Assembly (NCBI GenBank): GCA_036873135.1 | Contig: JAPTYO010000018.1 | Span: forward strand, 3,534,001 to 3,598,000 | DNA: 64,000 bases | Reading direction: 5' to 3' | Source of the DNA: Clarkia xantiana subsp. parviflora | Taxonomy: Eukaryota; Streptophyta; Magnoliopsida; Myrtales; Onagraceae | Shown: one piece after another, positions 1 to 9,746 of the stretch | How the letters are laid out: every line of letters starts with the position of its first letter | Position numbering within the stretch: position 1 is the first letter of the stretch | Notes under the pieces: model-generated | The model's database searches: none | The model's input: only the letters and a program-made list of their open reading frames with translations | What the model was told of the DNA's origin: nothing | Position numbers and translations under genes: made by a program

Positions 1-649
1 AAGTTCTAAGTTCGTATTAGATGATGGTTTTCTGAGGTAACTTCCTCCTTTATATAGGAGGGGAAGTTACTCAGTTACCTGTTACTGCGCCTGACATTTT
101 ACCCATGATTCTGTGTATCTCGCCACGATTCCGCATATCTCGGTCGGGATTCCGTATATCTCGCCCCACGCTCCGCATATCTTACCCGTACTCCGCGTAT
201 CTCGGGCACGCCCTGCGTATCTCGGGGGATTTATCTTTATCTCTAACCGTCTCCCACTACTCTGTCTAGTAGGCGGGTTTCTCGGTCTTTATCCTCTGAT
301 CACAAGTCTCGACTCCTGTCGGGGACTCCAGAGTTGTCTCGTTCTAGATCACCACCCAGGACCTTCAGTCTCTACGGGACAGGTCCAGCCTCTGCGGGGC
401 TATAATATCGGGGCCTTTACTAAGGCATATCGGGGCCTTTACTAAGGCATATCGGGGCCTTTACTAAGGCATATCGGGGCCTACTCAGAGGCTTCTCGTC
501 GGGAGCCTTCAACTCATATGTCGGGACCGCTTAAGTCGGGACCCTTCATGCTGGGCCTCTGGGCCTTCTAGGCTTTTCACGAGGCCCACTGGACCTACTC
601 GCCGTCCATTGGCTGTTAACGGGGCTAACGATTACATCGGAACCCATCA
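1..649 (-). repeat. Partial LTR of a Tat-like gypsy element (minus orientation), cut by the window start
   Basis: The right edge reads AACCCATCA, the same terminal CA motif as the complete Tat LTRs here (TGATGGG when read on the minus strand). A minus-strand TATA box lies at about 48-57. Upstream of it (110-225) is an array of GAGATACGCGG-like units, as in the other LTRs. No polypurine tract follows at 650, so this is the 5' LTR of an element lying to the left, or a solo LTR. Its sequence differs from the LTRs of elements 1, A and B, so it is another subfamily. Confidence 0.75.
406..475. repeat. Short tandem repeat, 22-bp unit, three copies
   Basis: Three head-to-tail copies begin at 406, 428 and 450, with a partial fourth at 472. 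Each unit starts TATCGGGGCC. They lie in the U3 part of the partial LTR. Confidence 0.85.
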
Positions 650-859
650 TGAATAAATAAATAAATAGATAATTAAATATAGTAAAGGAGCCAAGTATGC
701 TTCGTCAAACCCCTGATCCTATGATGGTTACGAGAAAGACTCAGATCGGAGGTCTCGACTGGAACAGACGGCCTGAGTCGGAGAGCGCAGGTCGAGCAGA
801 GAGAATCCGTCGATGGTGAACCGGGACGTGGTGAAGGTGAGCTGCAGACCTAGTCGGAT
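650..859. other. Host-site DNA between two LTRs (old repeat remnant)
   Basis: AT-rich start (a TAAA-type run from 650), then about 100 bp of unique sequence, then the left copy of the 108-bp direct repeat. No coding signal was seen. It appears to be continuous with 12129-12706 and 18224-18899 once elements 1 and 2 are removed. Confidence 0.5.
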
Positions 860-864
860 GATCA
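757..864 (+). repeat. Left copy of the 108-bp direct repeat flanking element 1
   Basis: Matches 12129-12236 in the same orientation with one mismatch (A at 852, G at 12224). It ends in GATCA, which also belongs to the LTR edge, so the junction has a 5-bp microhomology. Confidence 0.9.
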
Positions 865-1552
865 CGGTGGAACTCCGTGACGGACTTTGACGGCAATCCT
901 AGCTCCTTTGCTCCACGCAATCCTGCAAGAGGGGATAGACCGGGCGGTGACCCAGAATCCCTCTCCGATGCTTAAATGAGTGTCTCGTATGACTGGCAAG
1001 CAAGTAATCTCAAAGTATATTGAATTCAACATAAACGTTCTGAGGTGATCTCCTGCCCTTTTATAGGCAAAGAGATGCCTCAGGTACATGGCGAACCGTT
1101 GGGGGTGGTTAGCCCGTATCCCGCGTATCTCGGATGTGATCTCGCGTATCTCAGCCATGCCCCACGTATCTCGGCCACGCTCCGTGTATCTTAACCACGT
1201 TCCGCGTATCTCGGCTACGCCCCGCATATCTTGGCCTTATCCTCTGATAATCGAGTCCCGACTCCCGTCGGGGACTCCAGAGTTATCTCGTTGTGTCACC
1301 GCTCGGGGCCCCTCGTCATCGTGACAGGGCCAATCATTCTCAGGGATTCATCATCGGGGCCTACTTAAAGGCTTCTCATCGGGAGCTTCCAGCTCCACTG
1401 TCGGGACCGACTCTGTCGGGACCTTACCTTGTCGGGACTCCCTTCGTCGGGACCCTTCTCCTAGATCATCTTGACCTTCACTTTGGGCCTGGTGGGCCTG
1501 TTTGCCGTTTCCTCCCCGTTAAAGGGCCTGACGGCAGTAATCGAACCCATCA
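860..1552 (-). repeat. 3' LTR of element 1
   Basis: Pairs with 11431-12128. The U5 edge lacks TGTTG and begins at GATCACGG. The U3 edge ends CCCATCA next to the polypurine tract. Minus-strand TATA box (CTATAAAAG) at 1058-1066. Confidence 0.92.
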
Positions 1553-1564
1553 TTTGCCCCCAAG
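1553..1564 (-). other. Polypurine tract of element 1
   Basis: Reads CTTGGGGGCAAA on the minus strand and directly abuts the TGATGGG start of the 3' LTR. The same sequence abuts the 3' LTRs of A and B. It primes plus-strand DNA synthesis. Confidence 0.85.
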
Positions 1565-1935
1565 ACATGAGGGACTTTTAGTTCGTCGTGTCTTCCAACT
1601 CCCGATCTTCCGATGCTGGGGTCGGGGATCTTTCCCTTGATTTAATTACTTAATTATCAGTCTTCTCCTTCACGTTTCCTCAATGTTTTGTAGATAACTG
1701 TTAAATCCTAGGGGTCTCCTCGGTTCCCCAGTGCATTAAATGCAGTAGATAATGGAGTGACGTTTTCAGCCCACGTGCCTGATTTTTCGCGCCTGTCCTT
1801 TTCTGAAAAGTGCTTTTCAGGCCGTTTCATCATTACGTCTGTTGTCCTTCTGCACGTTTCATCTCAACGGTCCAGATTAAGACTCTTCGACTTCGACAAC
1901 TCGGATCGAAGTGTCCTTTCAACCGTCTTCTTCGA

Positions 1936-1943
1936 CTATAAAA
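1936..1943 (+). promoter_or_regulatory. TATA box of the antisense aORF, element 1
   Basis: CTATAAAA about 185 bp upstream of the proposed aORF ATG (2128). The element B copy has the same box at 51671-51678 before its aORF. This suggests a dedicated promoter between the 3' LTR and the aORF, directed against the element sense strand. Confidence 0.6.
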
Positions 1944-2127
1944 CCCTAGCCATGGTCATAATTTAACTTTTACCGTCTTCGAATTCTCAAGAGCTCTCTG
2001 CGATTCCTCTGCGATTTCTCTGCGACTCCTCTGCGATTCTAAGCTCTGTGATTTCGAAGGTCTTTGGAGTTTCTCCAATCATCTTTCCGGCGACGTTTCG
2101 TTCATCTCCTTCAACCTCTACTTCATC

Positions 2128-4840
2128 ATGTCTGGTAAGGGATTCCCCTTTGTTGCTTGTTCGTCTTTTCCTTTTTTATAGCTTTCCAAGAGTCCCACTG
2201 TATTTTTCTTGCCATGGTTGCTTTTCAGACGGCGGTTCCAGCTCTGAGGGGAGAAAACCCTTTAATTTTGATTATGCTCCAAATGAGATCTCCAATACTG
2301 CTTATGATGCAGCCCTCCGAGAGGGTTGTATCACCATCACCTGGGAACCTCGTTTCCCGTATCCTTGGCCTCGCCCCTCGAGTAACCCTGAGGTTACTCG
2401 TCCCCAGAAAGGGGAGGTATTTGTCTCTACGGGACAAGTATCAGCGGGGATCAGATTCCCCTTTTGCGGTAATCTGGTCGAGATGTGCAAGCATTACAAA
2501 ACACATCCCACCACCTTTTCTCCCCATGCCATCCGTCTCTGGAACGCCTTTCAAGTCCTCTGCTTCCGATAGAAGTGGGTCTACAGCCTCCAGCTCTTCA
2601 GAACCTTTTATGGGATGAAGTGCAATGAGGCGGGGGTTTGCGCCTTCTACCCTCGGATGCCTAAGTGGAGTAAGCAGCAGCTTGCCCGATGTGGTTGGAC
2701 CAATGACACCTGGAAGGTGGTCAAGGGTCGAGGACTCTTGGTTGATACAGGGTCCGACAACAGTAGCTGGAAGATGAGCTACTTCTTTATCCGACACTCT
2801 TCGATTCCCTGGCCTCGGTGGGAGGTGGCAGCAGACCCTCCGCCTGCTTTCCATACTTACGCCGACGAGGATTTCGAAACTCTTCAACTTATACAGCTTT
2901 ATCGATGGGGGGAGTCTTATACTCCCCTCAACGCCAACTCACTTGTGGAGCGGGACCTGGTGCACGCCGGGATCCGACTCCTCGATATTGTCTCTGGGGG
3001 GCAGCTCTTCGACGGCCCTTCTAATATGGTCCCTTGGGTAAACTTCTAACTCTTCTTTGTTTACTATTTGCAGCCAAGAAGGTATCTGTGCTGACCGATC
3101 TATTCCTTAAGCAGGGGGAGACTGATGCTGTCCGCCCCTCACGGAAGAGGAAGTCTGCCAAGAAGGCTGCTGCTCGGTTGGGGTCTCCTTCAGCGGAGCA
3201 ACCCAAGCGGAAGCGGGTGGATCTGGTCCAGCTCTTTGATGTCCAGAATGCTGAAGAAGGTAAAAAACTCCGACTTGCTATTAAATCATACAAGAGGATG
3301 GTCCCGAAAGATTTGATTTCCTCGACCAAGGAAGCCCGCATCGCTGACGTAAAACGAATCCTTCGAGGCGAAACTCCTCGAGTCTTGAAGGCGGGTTACT
3401 ATCATTATCGTGGGAAGGATCAATACGTCTCCCGACGTATCATTTGGTGTAAGAATCCCGATGAACTTCCTAACTACCTTTCTGAATCTTCTCATCCTCC
3501 AGGTGCAGGTCGCTCGGGAGCTCCATCAGGTGCCGCAGCTTCCGCGGACACACCGTATTCAGCGGGGGTGCCTTCCTCAGCTGGAGAGAAGGCTCCGGCT
3601 GGCGAACAATTTCGTCAGGTGGAAACCTTGGACTCCTCCGAGGAGACTGACGAGGGTGGCTCCCTCCGTTAGCGTCGGAAGACGGGGTAATCCCCCTTGA
3701 AACCAACCCCTCAGGGGCCGCCTCCTTCATCTTCTCCGCAGCAGCGGCAGTCATCGCCTATCCATGAGTTCACTCCTTCCCCTGTTCGGGCCGAGACGGA
3801 GGCATGCCCTTCCACTCATCGTCCTCTTTCTCCTCTTGCTCTTGATGGGAACTTCTACAGGCCCTTTGATTCTTCACAAGAGAATGCCCCCTGGACTCCT
3901 ATCCAGACGCTTCAAGGAGTCCCGCTCACACAAGGGGAGCAGGATCGGGAGCTGGCCCTGCATCTGCTGGCGGGCTCGATCCTGCCTACTATGCGGCATC
4001 CGATTTGCCTCAATCGGACGCACATGCAACGGGATGTCAGGGATATGGCCGTGCGCCGTATAGAGGTAAGACTTCGCTTCTTTCTTTTTGATGATAAATC
4101 GGGTCGCTTGTCCATAACACATTTCCTTTTTATTGCAGGAGCTCGGGGACTACAACCGCCTCATCGGGTATGTCATTGCCTACGATGAGTCCCGGGAGCG
4201 GGACCGAGGGATCCGTGAGCAGCTTCAGGAGGATCTCAAGGCCTCCCAGTCTTCGCGGGGAAAGCTTGTCAAGGAACAGGCTGTCCTCAATCCGAAGGTT
4301 CGGGACCTCCAGCAGCAGATCGGGGACTTCGAGGGGCTCTTGAGGCAAGAGCGGCAGGAGCGGGAGGCAGCTGTGGACAGGCTGACCCAGGAGAAGAAGG
4401 CTGTCGAGGACAAACTGGTCCTCGAGAAGAAGGCTCTGGAGGAGCAAATCGCGGGATTTCCTGCGCAGCTGGCTGAGGCGGAGGTGAAGGGTCGGGAGGA
4501 CTATCGGAGGTCCGAGGACTTTCAAGCCGATTCCATGAAGTTCTTTGGCGCGGAGGTGGAGAACACTCTCTTCAACGCGGTTGAGGAGCTCCACCTGGAG
4601 TACGGGGACGCTATCAATTTCGACAAGTCTCCTTCCCTCGCTCCCTTTGCGAAGAAGTATTTTGCTCTTTCCGAGGAGAGTGATGGGGGGAGTACCCCGG
4701 TAATTGTCGAAGACGCTTCTGAACTTCCAAGTGCGGATGCCCCGATAGCCAATCCTCCCGAAGCCAACCCTGTGGATCCTTCTGTTACCGACTCCGCTGA
4801 CCCAGCTGCTGCCAACGCTGCCGACAAGGACCAAGCTTGA
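2128..4840 (+). pseudogene. Antisense accessory gene (aORF) of element 1, spliced, with nonsense codons
   Basis: Not part of gag-pol. It lies on the opposite strand between pol and the 3' LTR, as described for some Tat elements such as Grande. Proposed exon 1 is 2128-2134 (donor GTAAGG). Exon 2 starts 2229 and runs to about 3037. Exon 3 is about 3074-4065, with a clear GTAAG donor at 4066. Exon 4 is 4139-4840. The exon 2/3 boundary is unsure: the obvious GT-AG interval is only 36 bp and shifts the frame. The first part (motif GIRFPFCGNLVEMCK) resembles the 'putative gypsy type transposon' domain (PF04195) as I recall it. The middle is basic and proline/serine rich. Exon 4 encodes a long Glu/Gln/Lys-rich coiled coil. 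Against the element B copy there are stops at 2570, 3670 and 3688. Function unknown. Confidence 0.7.
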
Positions 4841-5034
4841 ATGTTTACTTTTAGAGTCCTTGTATCTTCTTCTCTTTTGTCGTCGTCGGGCCCTTGAGCC
4901 CTTATCAATATCAGACTTCTTTAGTTCCGATTCTTTCGTTGCACTTCTCCGAGTGACTTTACTATACGTGCTTAGGTCGAAACCTCGACACTTAAGACAT
5001 TCTCGCACGTCCTTCTCGACGATTTAATAACTTG
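4841..5034. other. aORF 3' flank
   Basis: No coding signal. The sequence is shared, in opposite orientation, with the DNA just before the aORF stop side of element B and with 41490-41540 of element A, so it is conserved untranslated DNA of the family. Confidence 0.5.
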
Positions 5035-5789
5035 TCCCACTTAAGGCGACTTAGTTCCGTGCATCACCTAAGACGACTTAATTATTACTTAGGATAAACC
5101 TAAAGACCGTGTACCACTCAAGGCGACTTAGTATCGTGCACCACTCAAGGCGACTTTTTGATACTTAGGATAAACCTAAAGATCGTGCACCACTCAAGGC
5201 GACTTAGTATCGTGCACCACTCAAGGCGACTTTTTGATACTTAGGATAAACCTAAAGATCGTGCACCACTCAAGGCGACTTAGTATCGTGCACCACTCAA
5301 GGCGACTTTTTGATACTTAGAATAAATCTAATCATTGTGCACCACTCAAGGCGACTTTTCTCGTGCACCACTGAAGGCGACTTTTCTCGTGCACCACTGA
5401 AGGCGACTTTTCTCGTGCACCACTGAAGGCGACTTTTCTCATGCACCACTGAAGGCGACTTTTCTCATGCACCACTGAAGGCGACTTTTCTCGTGCACCA
5501 CTGAAGGCGACTTTTCTCGTGCACCACTGAAGGCGACTTTTCTCGTGCACCACTGGAGGCGACTTTTCTCGTGCACCACTCAAGGCGACTTTGACACTTA
5601 GCATAAATCTAAGGACAACTCTTATTGGAAGCAACCTCTTTATTGATGGCATAAAATTGGCTTACATCGAATTAAACGATAAACAGCATACACCACTTAA
5701 GGCGATTTTTACATCGGGCACCACTTAAGGCGACTTTATCGGGCACCACTTAAGGCGACTTTATCGGGCACCACTTAAGGCGACTTTCT
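5035..5789 (-). repeat. Minisatellite between pol and aORF, element 1
   Basis: Many tandem units of roughly 20-30 bp whose plus-strand core is GTGCACCACTNAAGGCGACTT. Units vary (CTCAAGG, CTGAAGG, CTTAAGG) and form a higher-order period of about 80 bp in 5100-5330 with TACTTAGGATAAACC spacers. Hypervariable tandem repeats in the 3' untranslated region are known in plant gypsy elements. Confidence 0.92.
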
Positions 5790-8700
5790 TCAAGCATGGT
5801 GTTTCTTCAAGTGTTTGCCACTAAAAGAATGCTTCAACGTTCTGCCATCGAGGTCTTCCAACTTGTACGCATTTGGAGCTGGCATCCCCACGACCTTATA
5901 AGGTCCTTCCCATTTTGGTGACATCTTGTTGATTCGATCCAAAAGGGTGAACTCGTTGCGACGCCAAACCAGCTCCCCGACAAAGAACTGTCGGAACTTC
6001 ACTCGCCGGTTGTAGTACCTGGCCGTCGCCAAACGCATTCGAGCTTGGACTTCATCGGCTTCCCGCCTCTTCTCTTCGAGTAAGTCCAAGTCCAGACGTC
6101 TCACTTCATCATTCTTCATAGGCTCGTAATAGCTCATCCGATGGGACGCCACAGCTACCTCCACGGGGGCGACAGCCTCCGTGCCATAAACGAGGCCAAA
6201 CAGAGTCTCCCCCGTTGATCGTTTGGGTGTCGTTCTAACAGCCCAAAGCACGTTTTCCAGTTCATTCAGCCACTTGCCCTTCAAGGCATAGACCCTCTTC
6301 TTCAGGCCATCCATCACGATTTTGTTGGCTGATTCCACCTGGCCATTAGTCTGAGCATGGGGTACGGAAGCGGTCCGATGCTCGATGTTCAACTCCTCCA
6401 GATACTCCCTCACATGAGAGCCGTTAAACGGTGGACCATTGTCGCTGATCACCACCTTAGGAATCCCGTATCTGGACACAATGTGGGTTTGGAGGAACTT
6501 GACGATCTGGTTCCCCGTTGTTCTGGCCAATGCCTTGGCCTCTATCCATTTCGAAAAATAATCGATTGCTACAAGTAAATACTTACATTGACCTTGTGCT
6601 TGTGGAAGAGGTCCCACCAAGTCGATGCCCCACTGCGCGAAGGGCCAAGCGCTCTTGATGGATGTCAGATTAGCGGCCGGAGCCACGATACTCGGGGCGT
6701 ACCTCTGGCACGCGTCACAGGATCGGACCAACGCCGTTGCTTCCTTGTTCATCGTGGGCCAATAGTAGCCTAAGTTCAACACCTTCCTCATAATGGATCG
6801 GGCCCCTTCGTGACAAGCCGCGACCCCTTCATGCATTTCCTTCAGGATTCGATTGGCGTCGGGTTCTGCCACACACTTCAAGTACGGAGTCGAGAACCAT
6901 CCCTTCTTGTATAGCTGATTGGCCAGCATCACATAATTGGCCGCGATCCGGCGTATCCTGTCCGCTGCCACTTGATCATCGGGGACTGCCCCCGTAGTCA
7001 GGTACGCGACTATCGGGGTCATCCAAGTTGGCTCCTCCTCCGATCTCGCTTCAATGGCGCACACCTGTGTTGGGTCGATGTTTGATAAGATCACCTTTTC
7101 TAAGAAGTGTACCTTCCGACTTTCTTCCAAGGGTGCCCCCAAGGCAAATTTGCTTAAGGCGTCTGCTTCTACGTTTTCCTCCCTCGGGATTGCCTCGATG
7201 TCGAAGCTTTTAAAGCTCTCCTTCAAGGTTTGTACCTCTCGTAGATACTTCTTCATTATCGGACTCCTAGCTTCGTATCGCCCTAGGACCTGGTTTACGA
7301 TTAAAGCTGCGTCACACTTCACTCTTAAGTGATCGACCCCCGTGCCTCTAGCAATTTTCAGGTCCGTGATGAGAGCCTCATACTCCGCTTCGTTGTTTGT
7401 GGCCTTGAATGTTAAAGCCAAGGCGTATCGGAGTGGTTCACCTTCACCCGGTGGTATCAACAAAAAGCCCGCTCCTGATCCGTCCGAACTCGCTGAGCCA
7501 TCCGTGTACATCTCCCAGATATTTTCCTTGTTTGGCTGTTCTGATTTCTCTGCCCTCTCTGGTTGTTCTTCTATCGGGACCTCCACGGTTGCCCCCTCTA
7601 CAGGGCCCGCTTCTTCCAGATCGGGGGCTGTAGATTCTGTTATAAAATCCGCCAATGCCTGGCCTTTAATTTTCGTTCTTGGAGCAAAGTGTATTCGAAA
7701 CTCACTAAGCTCTACAGCCCACTTCACTAATCTTCCCGACGCGTCCGGTCGGTTCAAGAAATGCTTCAAAGGCTGGTTTGTCAGCACAGTAATCTCGTGT
7801 GCGTGAAAATAAGGCCTTAGCTTCCGAGCAGTAATAATCAACGCAAAGAGATACTTCTCAACGGCGGGATAGTTTAATTCAAATTTGGTAAACGCGCTTA
7901 CATAATAAACGGGGACTTGATTACCCTCGACAACCTTCACTAATACAGAGCTAATGGCAAATTCAGAAACAGCCAAATAAAGATAGAACGGCTCGCCTGG
8001 AACCGGTTTCGCCAACGGCGAGAGGGTGCGAAGGTGTTGCTTGAGTGCTTGGAACGCCTCTTCACATTTGGCGGTCCACTCGAATTTTTTGTTGGCCCTC
8101 AAAACTTCAAAAAACGGCATTGATCGGTCGCTGGCTTTGGACAAGAAGCGATTCATTGCAGCTAGTCGACCATTCAGCACTTGCACCTCCCGATGGTTTA
8201 TCGGAGACTGCATCTCCTCGATTGCCCTCAGCTTCTCAGGATTCACTTCAATTCCTCTTTGGCTCACCATGAAGCCCAAAAACTTCCCTGAGTGGACTCC
8301 GAAGGCGCATTTCGTCGGGTTCAAGCGAACTTGATGGAGCCTCATCCGCTCAAATGCCATGGTTAGGTTGTGCACATGATCTTCGGCTTGTCGGGACTTC
8401 ACCAGCATATCATCCACGTAAGCTTCCATGGTTTCTCCCAGCATATCTCCAAACAATTTGTTCACCATCCGTTGGTAGGTTGCCCCGGCATTGATCAACC
8501 CAAAAGGCATGACATCGTAGTGATAGATGTCACTGTCTGCGTAGAACGCTGTGTGGGGAGCATCTTCCTTGGCCATCTTGATTTGGTTGTAGCCTGAATA
8601 CGCGTCCATGAAACTCAACAGCTCGTGTCCCGACGTGGCATCCACCAACTGGTCGATTCTCGGGAGTGGATAGCAGTCCTTTGGGCAAGCCTTGTTTAAG

Positions 8701-9680
8701 TCGCGGAAGTCCACACACATTCGCCATTTCCCGTTAGTCTTCTTCACCAGCACTGGGTTGGCAACCCAAGTCTGGAATCGGAGCTCCTTAATGAACCCAG
8801 CATCGAGCAACCTGCCCACCTCCTGCTGGATCGCGATCTTCTTGTCCGTGCCCATCGGACGCCTTTTCTGCGTGATAGGCTTGATCGCGGGGTCTATCTT
8901 CAGCTCGTGTACGATCACATCGGGGCTGATTCCTGGCATATCGCTCGGGGACCAGGCAAACAGCTCCTTGAACTCCTTCAACAACTCCACCAATTTTTGG
9001 GCTGTCTCCTCAGTCAGAGCAGACCCAATTTTCACCTTCCTCTGGGGTCCGTCGATCTCGACTTCTTTCAGATCTTCTACGGGGGCGGGACGCCCAAACT
9101 CTTCTCTGGGATCTGTGTCTGTCTGGAGGACAGTCATGGCCTCTCGCCTCCTCCTCCTGGTGGCGTTAACATAGCATTTTCGAGAAGCCACCTGGTCGCC
9201 TTTAACCTCTCCGACTCCATGGTCGGTCGGGAACTTCATCTTCTGGTGCACTGTCGAGGCAACCGCCATCAGGGGATTAATGGTGGTTCTTCCGATAATC
9301 GCGTTGTAAGTCCCCGCGGAATCAACCACGACAAATTCCACGTTCCTCCTTTCTGATTTCCACCCGCTACCAAACTCCACTGGTAGGGTGATTACTCCTA
9401 ACGGATAAGAGGTTGAGCCAGAGAACCCGACCATCGGGAAGTTTGCCTCCTTTAGATCTTTCTTCGTCTTCCCCATAGCTTCCAGCGCGTCCATGAATAG
9501 AATGTCGGAAGAGCTCCCTCCGTCGATTAGAATTCTCTTCATTTCGAACCCGTCTACATCCAAGGTTACCACCAAGGCATCGTCGTGCGGAGTCTCCACG
9601 CCTATGAGGTCTTCCGACGAGAAGGAGATTACCATCTCTTCTTTCAAGGTCCAGGATCGGGACCTCTTACCCAGCACCAC
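5790..9680 (-). CDS. pol: Tat pol polyprotein of element 1: protease, RT, two RNase H domains, integrase (open, 1,296 codons)
   Basis: Enzymes that copy the retrotransposon RNA into DNA and insert it. Protease: catalytic D53 in LIDGGSSSDIL. RT: about residues 310-470, with YVDD at 421-424. First RNase H: about 565-680. A second, archaeal/plant-type RNase H: about 722-845, with D726, E766, D790 and D840. Integrase: HHCC finger (H950, H957, C988, C991), then a DD35E triad D1020, D1080, E1116, and a C-terminal tail. No stop occurs within these 1,296 codons. It normally continues from gag in one frame; here a stop at the gag end (9747) separates them, so the Met at 9680 is only the first one available. 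Compared with A and B one residue is lost near 596, in the YYVSKAF motif of RNase H 1. It is the best-preserved pol in the window. Confidence 0.93.
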   Translation of the reverse strand: MVLGKRSRSWTLKEEMVISFSSEDLIGVETPHDDALVVTLDVDGFEMKRILIDGGSSSDILFMDALEAMGKTKKDLKEANFPMVGFSGSTSYPLGVITLPVEFGSGWKSERRNVEFVVVDSAGTYNAIIGRTTINPLMAVASTVHQKMKFPTDHGVGEVKGDQVASRKCYVNATRRRRREAMTVLQTDTDPREEFGRPAPVEDLKEVEIDGPQRKVKIGSALTEETAQKLVELLKEFKELFAWSPSDMPGISPDVIVHELKIDPAIKPITQKRRPMGTDKKIAIQQEVGRLLDAGFIKELRFQTWVANPVLVKKTNGKWRMCVDFRDLNKACPKDCYPLPRIDQLVDATSGHELLSFMDAYSGYNQIKMAKEDAPHTAFYADSDIYHYDVMPFGLINAGATYQRMVNKLFGDMLGETMEAYVDDMLVKSRQAEDHVHNLTMAFERMRLHQVRLNPTKCAFGVHSGKFLGFMVSQRGIEVNPEKLRAIEEMQSPINHREVQVLNGRLAAMNRFLSKASDRSMPFFEVLRANKKFEWTAKCEEAFQALKQHLRTLSPLAKPVPGEPFYLYLAVSEFAISSVLVKVVEGNQVPVYYVSAFTKFELNYPAVEKYLFALIITARKLRPYFHAHEITVLTNQPLKHFLNRPDASGRLVKWAVELSEFRIHFAPRTKIKGQALADFITESTAPDLEEAGPVEGATVEVPIEEQPERAEKSEQPNKENIWEMYTDGSASSDGSGAGFLLIPPGEGEPLRYALALTFKATNNEAEYEALITDLKIARGTGVDHLRVKCDAALIVNQVLGRYEARSPIMKKYLREVQTLKESFKSFDIEAIPREENVEADALSKFALGAPLEESRKVHFLEKVILSNIDPTQVCAIEARSEEEPTWMTPIVAYLTTGAVPDDQVAADRIRRIAANYVMLANQLYKKGWFSTPYLKCVAEPDANRILKEMHEGVAACHEGARSIMRKVLNLGYYWPTMNKEATALVRSCDACQRYAPSIVAPAANLTSIKSAWPFAQWGIDLVGPLPQAQGQCKYLLVAIDYFSKWIEAKALARTTGNQIVKFLQTHIVSRYGIPKVVISDNGPPFNGSHVREYLEELNIEHRTASVPHAQTNGQVESANKIVMDGLKKRVYALKGKWLNELENVLWAVRTTPKRSTGETLFGLVYGTEAVAPVEVAVASHRMSYYEPMKNDEVRRLDLDLLEEKRREADEVQARMRLATARYYNRRVKFRQFFVGELVWRRNEFTLLDRINKMSPKWEGPYKVVGMPAPNAYKLEDLDGRTLKHSFSGKHLKKHHA

Positions 9681-9746
9681 TGCCGTAGGGATTCTAGAAG
9701 CATAGACTTCTCGGGCGGATGAAGTATCACCTCCAGCAGCAAATCC

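Noticed and set aside
862..1324. Open frames on both strands in the LTRs (also at 11438-11803, 34095-34577 and 41564-42067)
   Set aside because: They fall in LTR U3/R repeats, are repeated in every LTR copy and have only tandem-array composition.
5332..5652. Open frame of repeated SRLQWCTRKVAF-type peptides
   Set aside because: A translation of the minisatellite; no start context or family.
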